DNA of 39,535 bases from Geobacter sp. (lineage in GTDB: Bacteria; Desulfobacterota; Desulfuromonadia; Geobacterales; Geobacteraceae), in NCBI GenBank assembly GCA_003490025.1, contig DNJC01000082.1:2496-42030 (forward strand), given 5' to 3'. Shown here piece after piece: positions 23,470-31,200 of this stretch (its first letter is position 1; every line of letters begins with the position of its first letter). The notes beneath the pieces are model-generated. The model saw only the letters and a list, made by a program, of their open reading frames with translations, made no database searches and was not told the origin of the DNA. Made by a program: the position numbers and the translations under genes.

Positions 23470-24084
23470 CTAGGCACTCTCCGGTACGGTTTTCCACCCC
23501 TTCTTCGACTTCACTTTGGTGGTGGTTTTGACCTTGCCGTCCTTACCCGTTTCACGGGAGACTTCCTTGTACAGCTCCACCTTGCCTTTTACGACCTTGA
23601 AAAAGGAGGTGGAACCCTCGGCGGCTCCGTTGTCCGAGGAGCCGGACCGGATCTCCTTGCGGTTCTTGTCCAGGGTGTAATTGCGTAGCGGGGAAAGCAG
23701 GGGGGATTTTTCGAAGGCGATCAGGTTCTTGTTGTAGATCCAGACATCGTAGGAGTTCCCTTCCGGGCCCCATCCGGTAAGGACCAGGACGTCCTGGTAT
23801 CCGTCGAAGTTCAGGTCCTCGAAATGCAGCAGTTCGCACTGGTCGGAGGGTGGGGTGTCGTACTGAACCTCCATCCACTGTACCTCCTTGCCATTCTTCA
23901 GTACCTTGATCCTGTCGACACTGTTTTCCTGCTCATTGAGGGGGGTGGAAAGTGTGAACTGCACCTCTCCTATGTTCTTGCCTATGTACCGGGTGACAGA
24001 AGATCCGCTGTTGATGTCTTTCCAGGCAAAGGCGGGGAGGACTGCAAGAAGATAAGCAGAAACTACCAGCAATAACATTCTCAT
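23470..24084 (-). CDS. Secreted hypothetical protein with DxNxDGxxD calcium-loop-like motif
   Basis: 204 residues. A clean signal peptide (1-20, ending LPAFA) is followed by a beta-rich domain. DLNFDGYQD (90-98) resembles the calcium-binding loop seen in FG-GAP/XAC2610-type periplasmic proteins, and the following VLVLTGWGPEGNSYDVWIYN fits that fold. No enzymatic residue is recognised. The C-terminus is lysine-rich (KVKTTTKVKSKKGWK). AAGGAG precedes ATG 24084 by 7 nt, and a strong promoter lies at 24154-24182. It is upstream of hyaA on the same strand, but the 292-nt A/T-rich gap argues for a separate transcript. Confidence 0.75.
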   Translation of the reverse strand: MRMLLLVVSAYLLAVLPAFAWKDINSGSSVTRYIGKNIGEVQFTLSTPLNEQENSVDRIKVLKNGKEVQWMEVQYDTPPSDQCELLHFEDLNFDGYQDVLVLTGWGPEGNSYDVWIYNKNLIAFEKSPLLSPLRNYTLDKNRKEIRSGSSDNGAAEGSTSFFKVVKGKVELYKEVSRETGKDGKVKTTTKVKSKKGWKTVPESA

Positions 24085-24153
24085 TTAAAGTCTCCTTTCT
24101 GGATTTCTTCCAGGCTGCGCTTGGGCAATCGTTTATCCCTTACAAGGAGGCAG

Positions 24154-24182
24154 AATATATGGCAAAGCTCTCTTTGTGTAAA
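24154..24182 (-). promoter_or_regulatory. Promoter of the secreted 204-aa protein gene
   Basis: On the minus strand TTTACA (24182-24177), exactly 17 nt, TATATT (24159-24154); five of six matches in each hexamer. The leader is about 60-65 nt and ends with AAGGAG. Confidence 0.55.
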
Positions 24183-24222
24183 TAAAAACATTAGTCCACG
24201 TTGTGTTGAGAAGGCTGAAAAA

Positions 24223-24334
24223 CTAGAACTGAGCCTCCTTCCACATGTCGCTGGTGAACCTGGCGCACTGGTTTCTGCCGCGGTCCTTCGCCTTGTAGAG
24301 CGCCACATCGGTGAAGGCGCCGTTGTTCGGCTCA
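24223..24334 (-). pseudogene. C-terminal stump of a GGDEF (diguanylate cyclase) protein
   Basis: On the minus strand the frame reads DVALYKAKDRGRNQCARFTS and ends with TAG at 24225-24223. This is the characteristic last helix of GGDEF domains (A-D-x-A-L-Y-x-A-K-x-x-G-R-N). The upstream part, including the GGDEF active site, is missing. Homology begins about 40 nt inside the fragment and runs directly into the 3' end of the 158-aa gene. It has no start codon or ribosome site. Confidence 0.82.
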
Positions 24335-24808
24335 ATCTGTCCTCTGAATCTCCTGTCGCGGGGCCTTCAGCAGGTATGCTTGCCCTTGCGCATCCCTTAC
24401 TCGTACGACGACATCGACTTTGATCCCCGGCCCCCATTTCGGCCCATTCCTAACCACGATCTCCATCTGCGTTGAGTCATCCCCCTTGTGTACTTCCATG
24501 GGGGAGGGCGACCACACCGCCTTGTCGTTGACAACCCACACCGCTTCGACTTGAACCCCAGGTGGCAGGCACGCTTTCCCAATCGTTTGCAGTACTAACG
24601 AAGCAATCAGCGGCTTTCCGTCAGGCGGCGAGATAGGCATGAAGTCCCGCCATAATTCGGCCTTGAGGATAAGACGACAATCGGCAACGGTGATCACCTC
24701 AGGCGCTGCTCTCAGCAATTCCATCGGTGGAGTCTCTGCGGCGGAAACCGCGCGGCACATCAGAATGAACGCGATGAAACAGAAAAGTAGCTGTGCTCTA
24801 AGGCCCAT
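24332..24808 (-). CDS. Secreted hypothetical protein (158 aa)
   Basis: I do not recognise a family. A signal peptide spans about 1-23 (LLFCFIAFILMCRAVSA). The mature part has two cysteines (ADCRLIL and GKACLPP) that could form a disulfide, and a beta-sandwich-like pattern (VQVEAVWVVNDKAVWS, IKVDVVVRVRDAQG). Its stop codon lies at the edge of the GGDEF stump, so the C-terminus may have been altered by the same deletion. Start ATG 24808 has a weak AGGAAAGGAT-type ribosome site. Function unknown. Confidence 0.6.
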   Translation of the reverse strand: MGLRAQLLFCFIAFILMCRAVSAAETPPMELLRAAPEVITVADCRLILKAELWRDFMPISPPDGKPLIASLVLQTIGKACLPPGVQVEAVWVVNDKAVWSPSPMEVHKGDDSTQMEIVVRNGPKWGPGIKVDVVVRVRDAQGQAYLLKAPRQEIQRTD

Positions 24809-24951
24809 TGTTGTGATCCTTTCCTTCTTGAACGCTCTCGGTGCCCAAACCTTACTTCAGCAAGTCATGGAAATCAACTACCCACTCTGGCAGCCTCTAT
24901 CCTTGGGGGCGTGGCGGCAGCGGATTCCTGAGAAGAGTGGCGGGGCCTTCC

Positions 24952-24980
24952 TTGACAATACTTGCCACTAAATGTACATT
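24952..24980 (+). promoter_or_regulatory. Toxin-antitoxin promoter
   Basis: TTGACA (24952-24957), 17 nt, TACATT (24975-24980). The -10 lies inside the left arm and loop of the adjacent perfect palindrome. Confidence 0.6.
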
Positions 24981-24994
24981 GCATCTGTACATTT
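24970..24994 (+). promoter_or_regulatory. Perfect 9-bp inverted-repeat operator of the Phd/PIN module
   Basis: AAATGTACA-N7-TGTACATTT, both arms exact, overlapping the -10 and ending 10 nt before the antitoxin start. It contains internal TGTACA palindromes. Phd/VapB-type antitoxins, with or without toxin, repress such sites. Confidence 0.7.
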
Positions 24995-25004
24995 GGAGGC
25001 GGAT

Positions 25005-25244
25005 ATGATCAAGGTAAATGTCACGGAACTGCGAAAACATCTGCCGAGTTATCTGGGAAAGGTCAAAACAGGCGAGGAAGTGGCGGTAACCTCTCGGGGC
25101 AAGGTCATCGCCAGGCTAGTGCCTGAAGTCGACGAGTCGAGCGCAGCTCGTCTGCGTCTGGAGGCTGCCAGAAAAGATAGTTGGGTTGGGGATGTGGTGT
25201 CGCCAACTGGCGAGGTGTGGGAGGTGGTGGATGATTCTCCTTGA
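25005..25244 (+). CDS. Phd/YefM-type antitoxin
   Basis: 79 residues starting MIKVNVTELRKHLPSYLGKV, then GEEVAVTSRGKVIARLVP, the typical prevent-host-death N-terminal DNA-binding domain. The C-terminal part (SSAARLRLEAARKDSW ... EVWEVVDDSP) would wrap and neutralise the toxin. ATG 25005 was chosen because GGAGG lies 5 nt upstream, inside the promoter/operator leader; in-frame codons upstream are within the operator. The antitoxin overlaps the PIN toxin by 14 nt. Confidence 0.92.
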   Translation: MIKVNVTELRKHLPSYLGKVKTGEEVAVTSRGKVIARLVPEVDESSAARLRLEAARKDSWVGDVVSPTGEVWEVVDDSP

Positions 25245-25626
25245 TACCTGCGTTATGATTTTTGACGCCCTGGCGCCTGAGCAATTGAGCAAAAAAGCGC
25301 TTACTGAACTGGAAAAGGGAAGGGACATGGGCAACTTGGCCTGCAGTACGATTTCCCTTTGGGAGATCGCGATGCTCATGAACAAGGGGAGAGTAAAGGT
25401 AGCGATTCCTCCGCGTGATTTCCTTGCCGACATCATTGCTGCAAGCAGATTACAGGTGTTGCCAATAACCCCGGATATCGCCTTTTATTCCTGCTATCAT
25501 GCCGACTTCGCCCACGGTGATCCTGCAGACAGGATCATTGCCGCCACCGCGCTGCACCATAAAGCTACTCTGCTTACCTCCGATACAAAATTGCGGGAGA
25601 TGAAGGTCCTCAAAACCGTGTGGTAA
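25231..25626 (+). CDS. PIN-domain toxin (VapC-like ribonuclease)
   Basis: 131 residues. The acidic PIN residues are intact: Asp5 (LLDTCV), Glu45 (SLWEIAML), Asp100 (DPADRIIAATA) and Asp118 (LTSDTKL). These coordinate Mg for cleavage of tRNA or rRNA in VapC relatives; the target here is unknown. It is paired with a Phd-type antitoxin, a common alternative to VapB. Start ATG 25231 lies inside the antitoxin gene with GGAGGTGGTGG just upstream. Its last 17 nt overlap the PBP1C stump on the opposite strand, so the module probably landed beside or within that wreck. Confidence 0.92.
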   Translation: MILLDTCVMIFDALAPEQLSKKALTELEKGRDMGNLACSTISLWEIAMLMNKGRVKVAIPPRDFLADIIAASRLQVLPITPDIAFYSCYHADFAHGDPADRIIAATALHHKATLLTSDTKLREMKVLKTVW

Positions 25627-25903
25627 CGTCCCCGTGCCGTGCGACATCGCCACGCACTTCGAAGGAAACCGTGTCCTGCACCTTGCCGGCGTTGTCGGCA
25701 AGGGCAAGATCGTATTTGCCGGGGCGAGGCGCCCAACGTCTCCCTTGTTCCCCCGGCGGCAGGACCTCGCCGTTTAGTTTCCACCTGATATCTGTGCTCC
25801 CTGCGTTGTCGGCTTCAAAGAAGACCAGCTGGTTTGCTTCAGGGATGTCAGGATCGATCACTATGATTGTCCTCTCGGGGGGATAGGCAATCCGCGGTAT
25901 GCG
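25610..25903 (-). pseudogene. pbpC: C-terminal stump of penicillin-binding protein 1C
   Basis: The minus-strand frame reads RIPRIAYPPERTIIVIDPDI, then PEANQLVFFEADNAGST, with WKLNGEVLPPG and a W..RPGKYDLALAD tail. This matches the BiPBP_C domain that closes PBP1C (PRI..P..G....DPDIP..). A stop codon (TAA) lies directly upstream in frame and no transglycosylase or transpeptidase part exists. The first in-frame ATG (25861) lacks a ribosome site. Only about 95 of roughly 750 residues remain. Confidence 0.8.
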
Positions 25904-26000
25904 CCACCGTTATTTTCTCAGCAATCTTCGGGTCCGAAGTTTTCATCTGCAGAAGGGTGTCTTTGTGCAACTGGTAAACCAGGGTAGGAGTGGTTGACAT
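25890..26000 (-). pseudogene. Possible remnant of a cNMP-binding domain C-terminus
   Basis: In another minus-strand frame the segment TPTLVYQLHKDTLLQMKTSD followed by PKIAEKI resembles the end of cyclic-nucleotide-binding-type domains, for example those fused to SulP transporters (pattern VYRLS...LE.ME..DPELA). The frame continues into the PBP1C stump out of phase. The match is short and my recognition is uncertain; it could be chance. Confidence 0.3.
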
Positions 26001-26012
26001 GGAAGGCTTGCC

Positions 26013-26297
26013 CATAGGTGGCTGATAACGTTCGGATTCGGGCTCATCCACGGCTTTGGTTTCGCGAGCGGACTTCAGGAACTGATTGCGGGTACGTCGG
26101 ATTTGCTGGTCTCGGTCCTCTCCGGGGTGGAAACGGGGCAATTGCTGATATTCTTCATTCTGCTCCCCGTTTTGCACCTGCTCAGCAAGAAGGTCGCCTT
26201 CAGAACCATCACAGCTGCCACCTCCGTGCTGGTCTTCGGCATCGGGTTCACCTGGCTGATAGAGCGGGTATTCAGCCTGAAACTGGTATCGTTTTAA
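26013..26297 (+). pseudogene. hupE: C-terminal remnant of a HupE/UreJ-family membrane protein
   Basis: The plus-strand frame reads HRWLITFGFGLIHGFGFASG, then LQELIAGTSDLLVSVLSG, VETGQLLIFFILLPVLHLL and a last helix ending WLIERVF. FGLIHGFGFA and the GVETGQL-type motif are signatures of the HupE/UreJ family of nickel/cobalt permease-like proteins with six or more helices. The first half, including the N-terminal HxxxDH-type metal motif, is missing and a stop codon lies 6 codons upstream. It is not in an operon now; the hya cluster is 3 kb away on the other strand. Confidence 0.8.
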
Positions 26298-26442
26298 TTT
26301 CTGTCAGACCCAAGTGAACAATCTGGATTGGAGGGGGAAAGGAAGGTGTAGGCACAGGCCCCCGAGGGGCCCCATGATAAACCCGATGGCCAAAACCTTA
26401 AAAGAGTGATTGACCCCGCCGAGGTAGATCCGGAAAAAACGC

Positions 26443-26471
26443 TTGACACATTGGACCGACTGGTCTAAGTT
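26443..26471 (+). promoter_or_regulatory. tetR promoter with embedded operator
   Basis: TTGACA (26443-26448), 17 nt, TAAGTT (26466-26471). The operator GACC-GACT-GGTC (26454-26465) lies in the spacer, with GACTGGTCTA (26458-26467) identical in reverse complement to the site in front of the RND operon. Only 6 nt separate the -10 from the ATG, implying a leaderless mRNA. Confidence 0.65.
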
Positions 26472-26477
26472 TCAACC

Positions 26478-27074
26478 ATGAAACGAATTCACAACAAAGA
26501 CCATATTGTTCAGGTTGGGCTCGACCTCGTGTTAAGCAGGGGGTTCAACGCCACCGGTGTCGAAGCGATTCTGAAGCAGGCGAACGTTCCAAAGGGCTCA
26601 TTTTACAACTTCTTCTCCAGTAAGGAAGAATTTGCCCTGGCCATAATTGACAAATTTGTCGCAGACCGGGTTGAAGTTTTCTACCCCATTTTCAGCGATG
26701 AATCCTTGCCCCCGCTGGAGCGCGTCAAAAGAAGCTTCGAAACCATGATTGCGACATTTGAAGGTGCTGACTGCTCCAAGGGGTGCTTGCTCGGCAACCT
26801 GGGCCAGGAGATGGCTGATCAATTCGAGAAAGTCCGGCAAAGCCTTGAGAAATCTCTGCAAGAGTGGGCCAGGGCCGTGTCTGGTTTACTTTCGCAAGCA
26901 CAGAAGGAAAAAACAATCGCTCCGGATCTGGACACAGACATGCTGGCGGAAAACCTGATTTCGTCATTCCAGGGAGCACTGCTCCGCTCGAAAGTGAAGA
27001 AGTCTCCTGAACCATTGAATGATTTCATCCATTTGTATTTCGATGTATTTCTTGGTCAAAGAGAAGCGAAGTAA
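26478..27074 (+). CDS. TetR/AcrR-family repressor of the RND efflux operon
   Basis: 198 residues. The N-terminal HTH (VQVGLDLVLSRGFNATGVEA, then ILKQANVPKGSFYNFFSSKE) is typical of TetR. The ligand domain has DCSKGCLLGNLGQEMAD, the C-x4-C-L-x-G signature of AcuR/YxaF-type TetR proteins, with Cys residues that may sense electrophiles. No Shine-Dalgarno is present and the -10 ends 6 nt before the ATG. Shared 10-mer operators in its own and the efflux promoter indicate control of both. It is 67 nt upstream of the efflux operon, on the same strand. Confidence 0.92.
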   Translation: MKRIHNKDHIVQVGLDLVLSRGFNATGVEAILKQANVPKGSFYNFFSSKEEFALAIIDKFVADRVEVFYPIFSDESLPPLERVKRSFETMIATFEGADCSKGCLLGNLGQEMADQFEKVRQSLEKSLQEWARAVSGLLSQAQKEKTIAPDLDTDMLAENLISSFQGALLRSKVKKSPEPLNDFIHLYFDVFLGQREAK

Positions 27075-27089
27075 CAAACATATATTTTT

Positions 27090-27118
27090 TTGACAAGTAT
27101 TACGTAGACCAGTCTAGG
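27090..27118 (+). promoter_or_regulatory. Promoter and operator of the RND efflux operon
   Basis: TTGACA at 27090-27095; 17 nt later TCTAGG is a poor -10, so activity may be low or need another element. The inverted repeat TAGAC-CA-GTCTA (27105-27116) contains TAGACCAGTC, the same 10-mer as in the tetR promoter on the opposite strand. Confidence 0.55.
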
Positions 27119-27141
27119 CATAAAAATGGTGAGGATTTCAA

Positions 27142-28290
27142 ATGAAAATAAAAGCTTTCGAGGCGTTTGGAGGGTTGTCGTACAGGTACCGCATAGCGCT
27201 CCTCATAGGTGCATTGGTTGTCATTGCCTTCGGTGCTGTTTCCGGTAGCGACAGGAAGCCGTCGCCTGTTGATGCGACCTCACCCCGCATGATCCGCGCT
27301 GTTACGGTAATTCCCGCCGGTGGCGACTCCATGGAATACACCGGTGTGATTCACGCTCGCACGGAGAGCGATCTCGGTTTTCGGGTGCCAGGCAAGATCA
27401 TCGAGAAACTGGTCAAAGCCGGTGACCACGTCAAACGCGGACAGGCATTAATGCGGCTTGATCCCACAGACCTGCGGCTGGCCGCCAATGCGGCCAGGGA
27501 GTCCGTCGAAGCGGCCCGGGCCCAGAACAAACGCGCCCTCGCCGATGAACTGCGCCAGCGTGGGCTGGTTGCCATAAAGGCCGTATCCGTACAGGAATAC
27601 GAACAAGCCAAATCGGCGGCAGACGCGACAACCGCACAGCTCAATTCCGCCGCTGCATATTCCAGGCAACTGGAAAACCAGGAGGGGTATGCCGTGCTCA
27701 GGGCTGAAGCGGACGGTGTCATCATGGAAATACCGGCTGACGTCGGACAGGTGGTGGGTGCGGGAAGCGTGGTGGTCCGTCTCGCGCATGACGGCGCGCG
27801 GGAAGCGGTCGTCGACCTGCCTGAAGGGAATACAAAGGTTGCGAAATCCAGGGCAGTTGCCAGTCTCTATGCCGATTCAGGCCGGTCTTTTCCGGCAATA
27901 CTGCGCGAACTGTCCGCAATGGCCGATCCGCTCACACGCACCTACCGGGCGCGTTTCAGCCTGGACGGAGCCGGCATTAACGCTCCGCTTGGCGCAACGG
28001 TCACGGTACGTCTGAATGGCGAGACCCGCAGTGACTCGTTGCAGCAGTGCGAAATCCCGGTCGCCGCGCTATACGACGGCGGCACTGGCACAAGCGTCTG
28101 GATCATAAATCCACAAACGTCGTCCTTATCGCGCCGACCGGTCGAGGTTGCGAAGCTGGGCAGCGAGACCGCTCTGGTCAGCAAAGGCCTCAAACCGGGT
28201 GAGCGGATTCTCGCTTTGGGTGCCCACCTCGTCAAGGAGGGGGAAAGGGTAAGGATCCTCTCCGGAGCGGCGCAGGAGCAAAAACAATGA
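27142..28290 (+). CDS. RND efflux periplasmic adaptor subunit (membrane-fusion protein)
   Basis: 382 residues. An N-terminal membrane anchor (about 18-36, YRIALLIGALVVIAFGAVS) is followed by the first lipoyl half (YTGVIHARTESDLGFRVPGK), an alpha-hairpin (about 115-180), the second lipoyl half (ADGVIMEIPADVGQVV) and a beta-barrel with TRTYRARFSL. It bridges the inner-membrane pump to the outer-membrane channel. GAGG precedes ATG 27142 by 7 nt. Its stop overlaps the pump start (ATGA). No lipobox is seen, so it is anchored by the helix. Substrates unknown. Confidence 0.93.
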   Translation: MKIKAFEAFGGLSYRYRIALLIGALVVIAFGAVSGSDRKPSPVDATSPRMIRAVTVIPAGGDSMEYTGVIHARTESDLGFRVPGKIIEKLVKAGDHVKRGQALMRLDPTDLRLAANAARESVEAARAQNKRALADELRQRGLVAIKAVSVQEYEQAKSAADATTAQLNSAAAYSRQLENQEGYAVLRAEADGVIMEIPADVGQVVGAGSVVVRLAHDGAREAVVDLPEGNTKVAKSRAVASLYADSGRSFPAILRELSAMADPLTRTYRARFSLDGAGINAPLGATVTVRLNGETRSDSLQQCEIPVAALYDGGTGTSVWIINPQTSSLSRRPVEVAKLGSETALVSKGLKPGERILALGAHLVKEGERVRILSGAAQEQKQ

Positions 28291-31200
28291 GCCGCTTCAA
28301 TCTATCCGCCTTTGCGGTCCGCGAACGGGCTATCACCCTGTTTATGATTATTGCCATCATGGCGGCCGGGGGATTTGCCTTCCTGAAACTGGGGCGGGCA
28401 GAGGACCCTAAATTCACGGTAAAGGCAATGACTGTATCGGCCATATGGCCTGGTGCTACCGCAAAGGAAATGCAGGAGCAGGTGGGCGACCGACTGGAAA
28501 AACGTCTTCAGGAACTCGAATTTTACGACCGGGTGGAAACCACCGCCTATCCCGGGATGCTCGTGATGAAGCTCCAGCTGAAAGACTCCACGCCTCCCAA
28601 AGACGTCCCGGATGCATTCTACCAGGCGCGAAAAAAGCTGGGAGATGAAAAGATCAATCTACCGAAAGGGGTGATTGGTCCGATCCTCAATGACGAATTT
28701 TCCGATGTGTATTTCGCCATGTATGCGTTGGAAGCAAAAGGCCTTCCTCACCGCCAGCTCGTGCTGGAGGCGGAAGCGCTGCGTCAGCGGCTTTCCCGGG
28801 TAGGCGGCGTAGAGAAGGTCACCATTCTCGGGGAGCAGGCCCCAAAGATCTATGTCGAGATTTCCTACAAGCGCCTGGCAACTCTCGGCGTAAAAGCTGC
28901 CGATCTGTTTCACGCACTGGAAACCCAGAACGATCTGACCCCTGCAGGATTTGTGGATACGGACGGACCGCGGGTCTATCTACGGCTTGACGGAGCCATC
29001 AACGGGGTCGAAGCGGTCAAGGCGATTCCCCTGGCAAGCGGGGGGAAATTGCTGAAGATCGGCGATGTGGCCGAGGTCACTCGCGGCTACGAAGATCCAA
29101 CGACCAAACAGATACGCCATCAGGGAGAACCGTCGCTCATCCTGGCCCTGGTCATGAAAAAAGGCTTCAACGGCCTGACCTTGGGCAAGTTGCTGAAAGC
29201 CGAAGAGACTGCGATTCGCAAGGAATTGCCCGTGGGACTTGTATTGTCCAAGGTATCGGATCAGTCCCATGTGATTTCGGAGTCCATCGACGAATTCATG
29301 ATCAAATTCGTGGTTGCGCTTGCTGTTGTCATGGTGGTGAGTCTTGCCACGCTGGGGTTCCGTGTCGGGATCGTCGTGGCTGCCGCCGTCCCTCTGACAC
29401 TCGCCGCCGTGTTCGTCATCATGCTGCTTACGGGAAGGGATTTCGACCGGGTCACACTGGGGGCGCTGATTCTTTCATTGGGGCTCTTGGTGGATGATGC
29501 GATCATCGCCATCGAGATGATGGTGGTCAAGATGGAAGAGGGATTGGATCGAATCCAGGCGGCTACCTTTGCCTGGACCTCCACGGCCAGCCCCATGCTG
29601 TTCGGGACGCTGGTTACCATCGCCGGTTTCCTGCCGGTCGGCTTTGCCAAGTCGACGGCAGGGGAATACGCGGGAAACATATTCTGGGTAGTGGCGTTCT
29701 CATTGATCACCTCGTGGTTTGTCGCAGTGCTCTTTACCCCCTACTTGGGCGTCAAACTCCTGCCTGACATCACACCGGTCTCGGGAGGACACGCTGCTAT
29801 TTATGCAACCCCGAACTATCGGCGCTTTCGCGGCATGGTGCGGAGAGTGGTGGATCATAAATGGGTAGCCGCCAGCGTTACGGTTGCTTTCTTCCTTTTG
29901 TCGGTGCTCGGGATGGGATTTGTGGAGAAACAGTTTTTTCCCAACTCGGACCGCCCAGAACTGACGGTCGAGGTCAACCTCCCCCCCGGTAGCGCATTCG
30001 CCGCCACCGACAGATCGGTGAAACGCATCGAAAAAGCGATCCTTGCCGAATCGGAGGCCAAGGTGGTGACCAGCTATGTCGGCCATGGGGTGCCGCGCTT
30101 CATACTGCCGCTGAATCCGGAATTACCCAACCCGGCCTTTGCCCAAATTGTAGTCCTGACCGAAGGCACGGCTGCACGCGATGCGCTCAAGATGAAACTT
30201 CGCCGAATCATAGCACAGGGTGCTTTCCCCGAAGCACGCGTACGGGTGAAACAGTTCGTATTCGGCCCACCCGTCCCGTTTCCGGTGCTTTTCCGCGTCA
30301 TGGGACCGGACCTCGATGAACTGCGCAGGATTGCCGGTGCTGCCCGAGCCATCATGGCTGAAAATCCGAACCTGCGTGATGTGCACCTGGATTGGGGTGA
30401 ACGGACTCCGAGCCAGCGATTGGTCCTCGATCAGGATCGCCTGCGCCTGCTCGGCCTCACCCCGCAAGAATCCGGGTTGCAACTACAGGCGATTCTGAAC
30501 GGTGCTCCCACCACCCAGATGCGCGACGGCATCCGTTCGGTCGACGTTGTGGTTCGTGGCCCCGGTTCCGAGCGCCACGGCCTGGAAAACATCGCTGATG
30601 TTTCCCTGACCTCAAAAGACGGGCGCTCAATCCCTCTGTCACAGATCGCGCATTTCGAATCCCGGATGGAAGATCCGTTGCTGAAACGCTACAACCGCGA
30701 GCCATATATCGCGGTCCAGGGGGACGTTGTCGACGGGGTCCAGCCTCCGGATGTAACGGCGCAAATTCTACCCAAACTGGAAAAGCTGAAAGCAGCCCTC
30801 CCCGCCGGATACCGCATGGAAACGGGTGGTTCCGTGGAAGAGAGCATGAAGGCCGATAAGGCGCTGGGGCTGCTTTTCCCGCCGATGGTATTTCTGATGC
30901 TGATCTTCATCATGCTTCAGGTCCGTTCATTCGCCACCATGTTCATGGTGTTTGCTACGGCACCGCTTGGCCTGGTTGGGGCGGTACCGACCCTTCTCAT
31001 ATGTCATCAGCCGTTCGGGTTCAACGCAATTCTCGGGCTGATCGGACTGGCGGGGATCATCATGCGCAATACGCTGATTCTCGTCGACCAGATTCGCCAC
31101 GATCAGGCAGCGGGGCTAAGCGATTACGATGCAATCGTGGAATCCACCGTACGTCGTGCGCGCCCGGTAGTCCTGACCGCCGTGGCTGCCATGCTTGCCT

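Noticed and set aside
23189..23497. Minus-strand frame with a hydrophobic segment (MKFYDLFFAYIFYMLAL) ahead of hyaA
   Set aside because: The apparent membrane segment arises from the A/T-rich promoter region; no ribosome site and overlap with probable hya control sequences.
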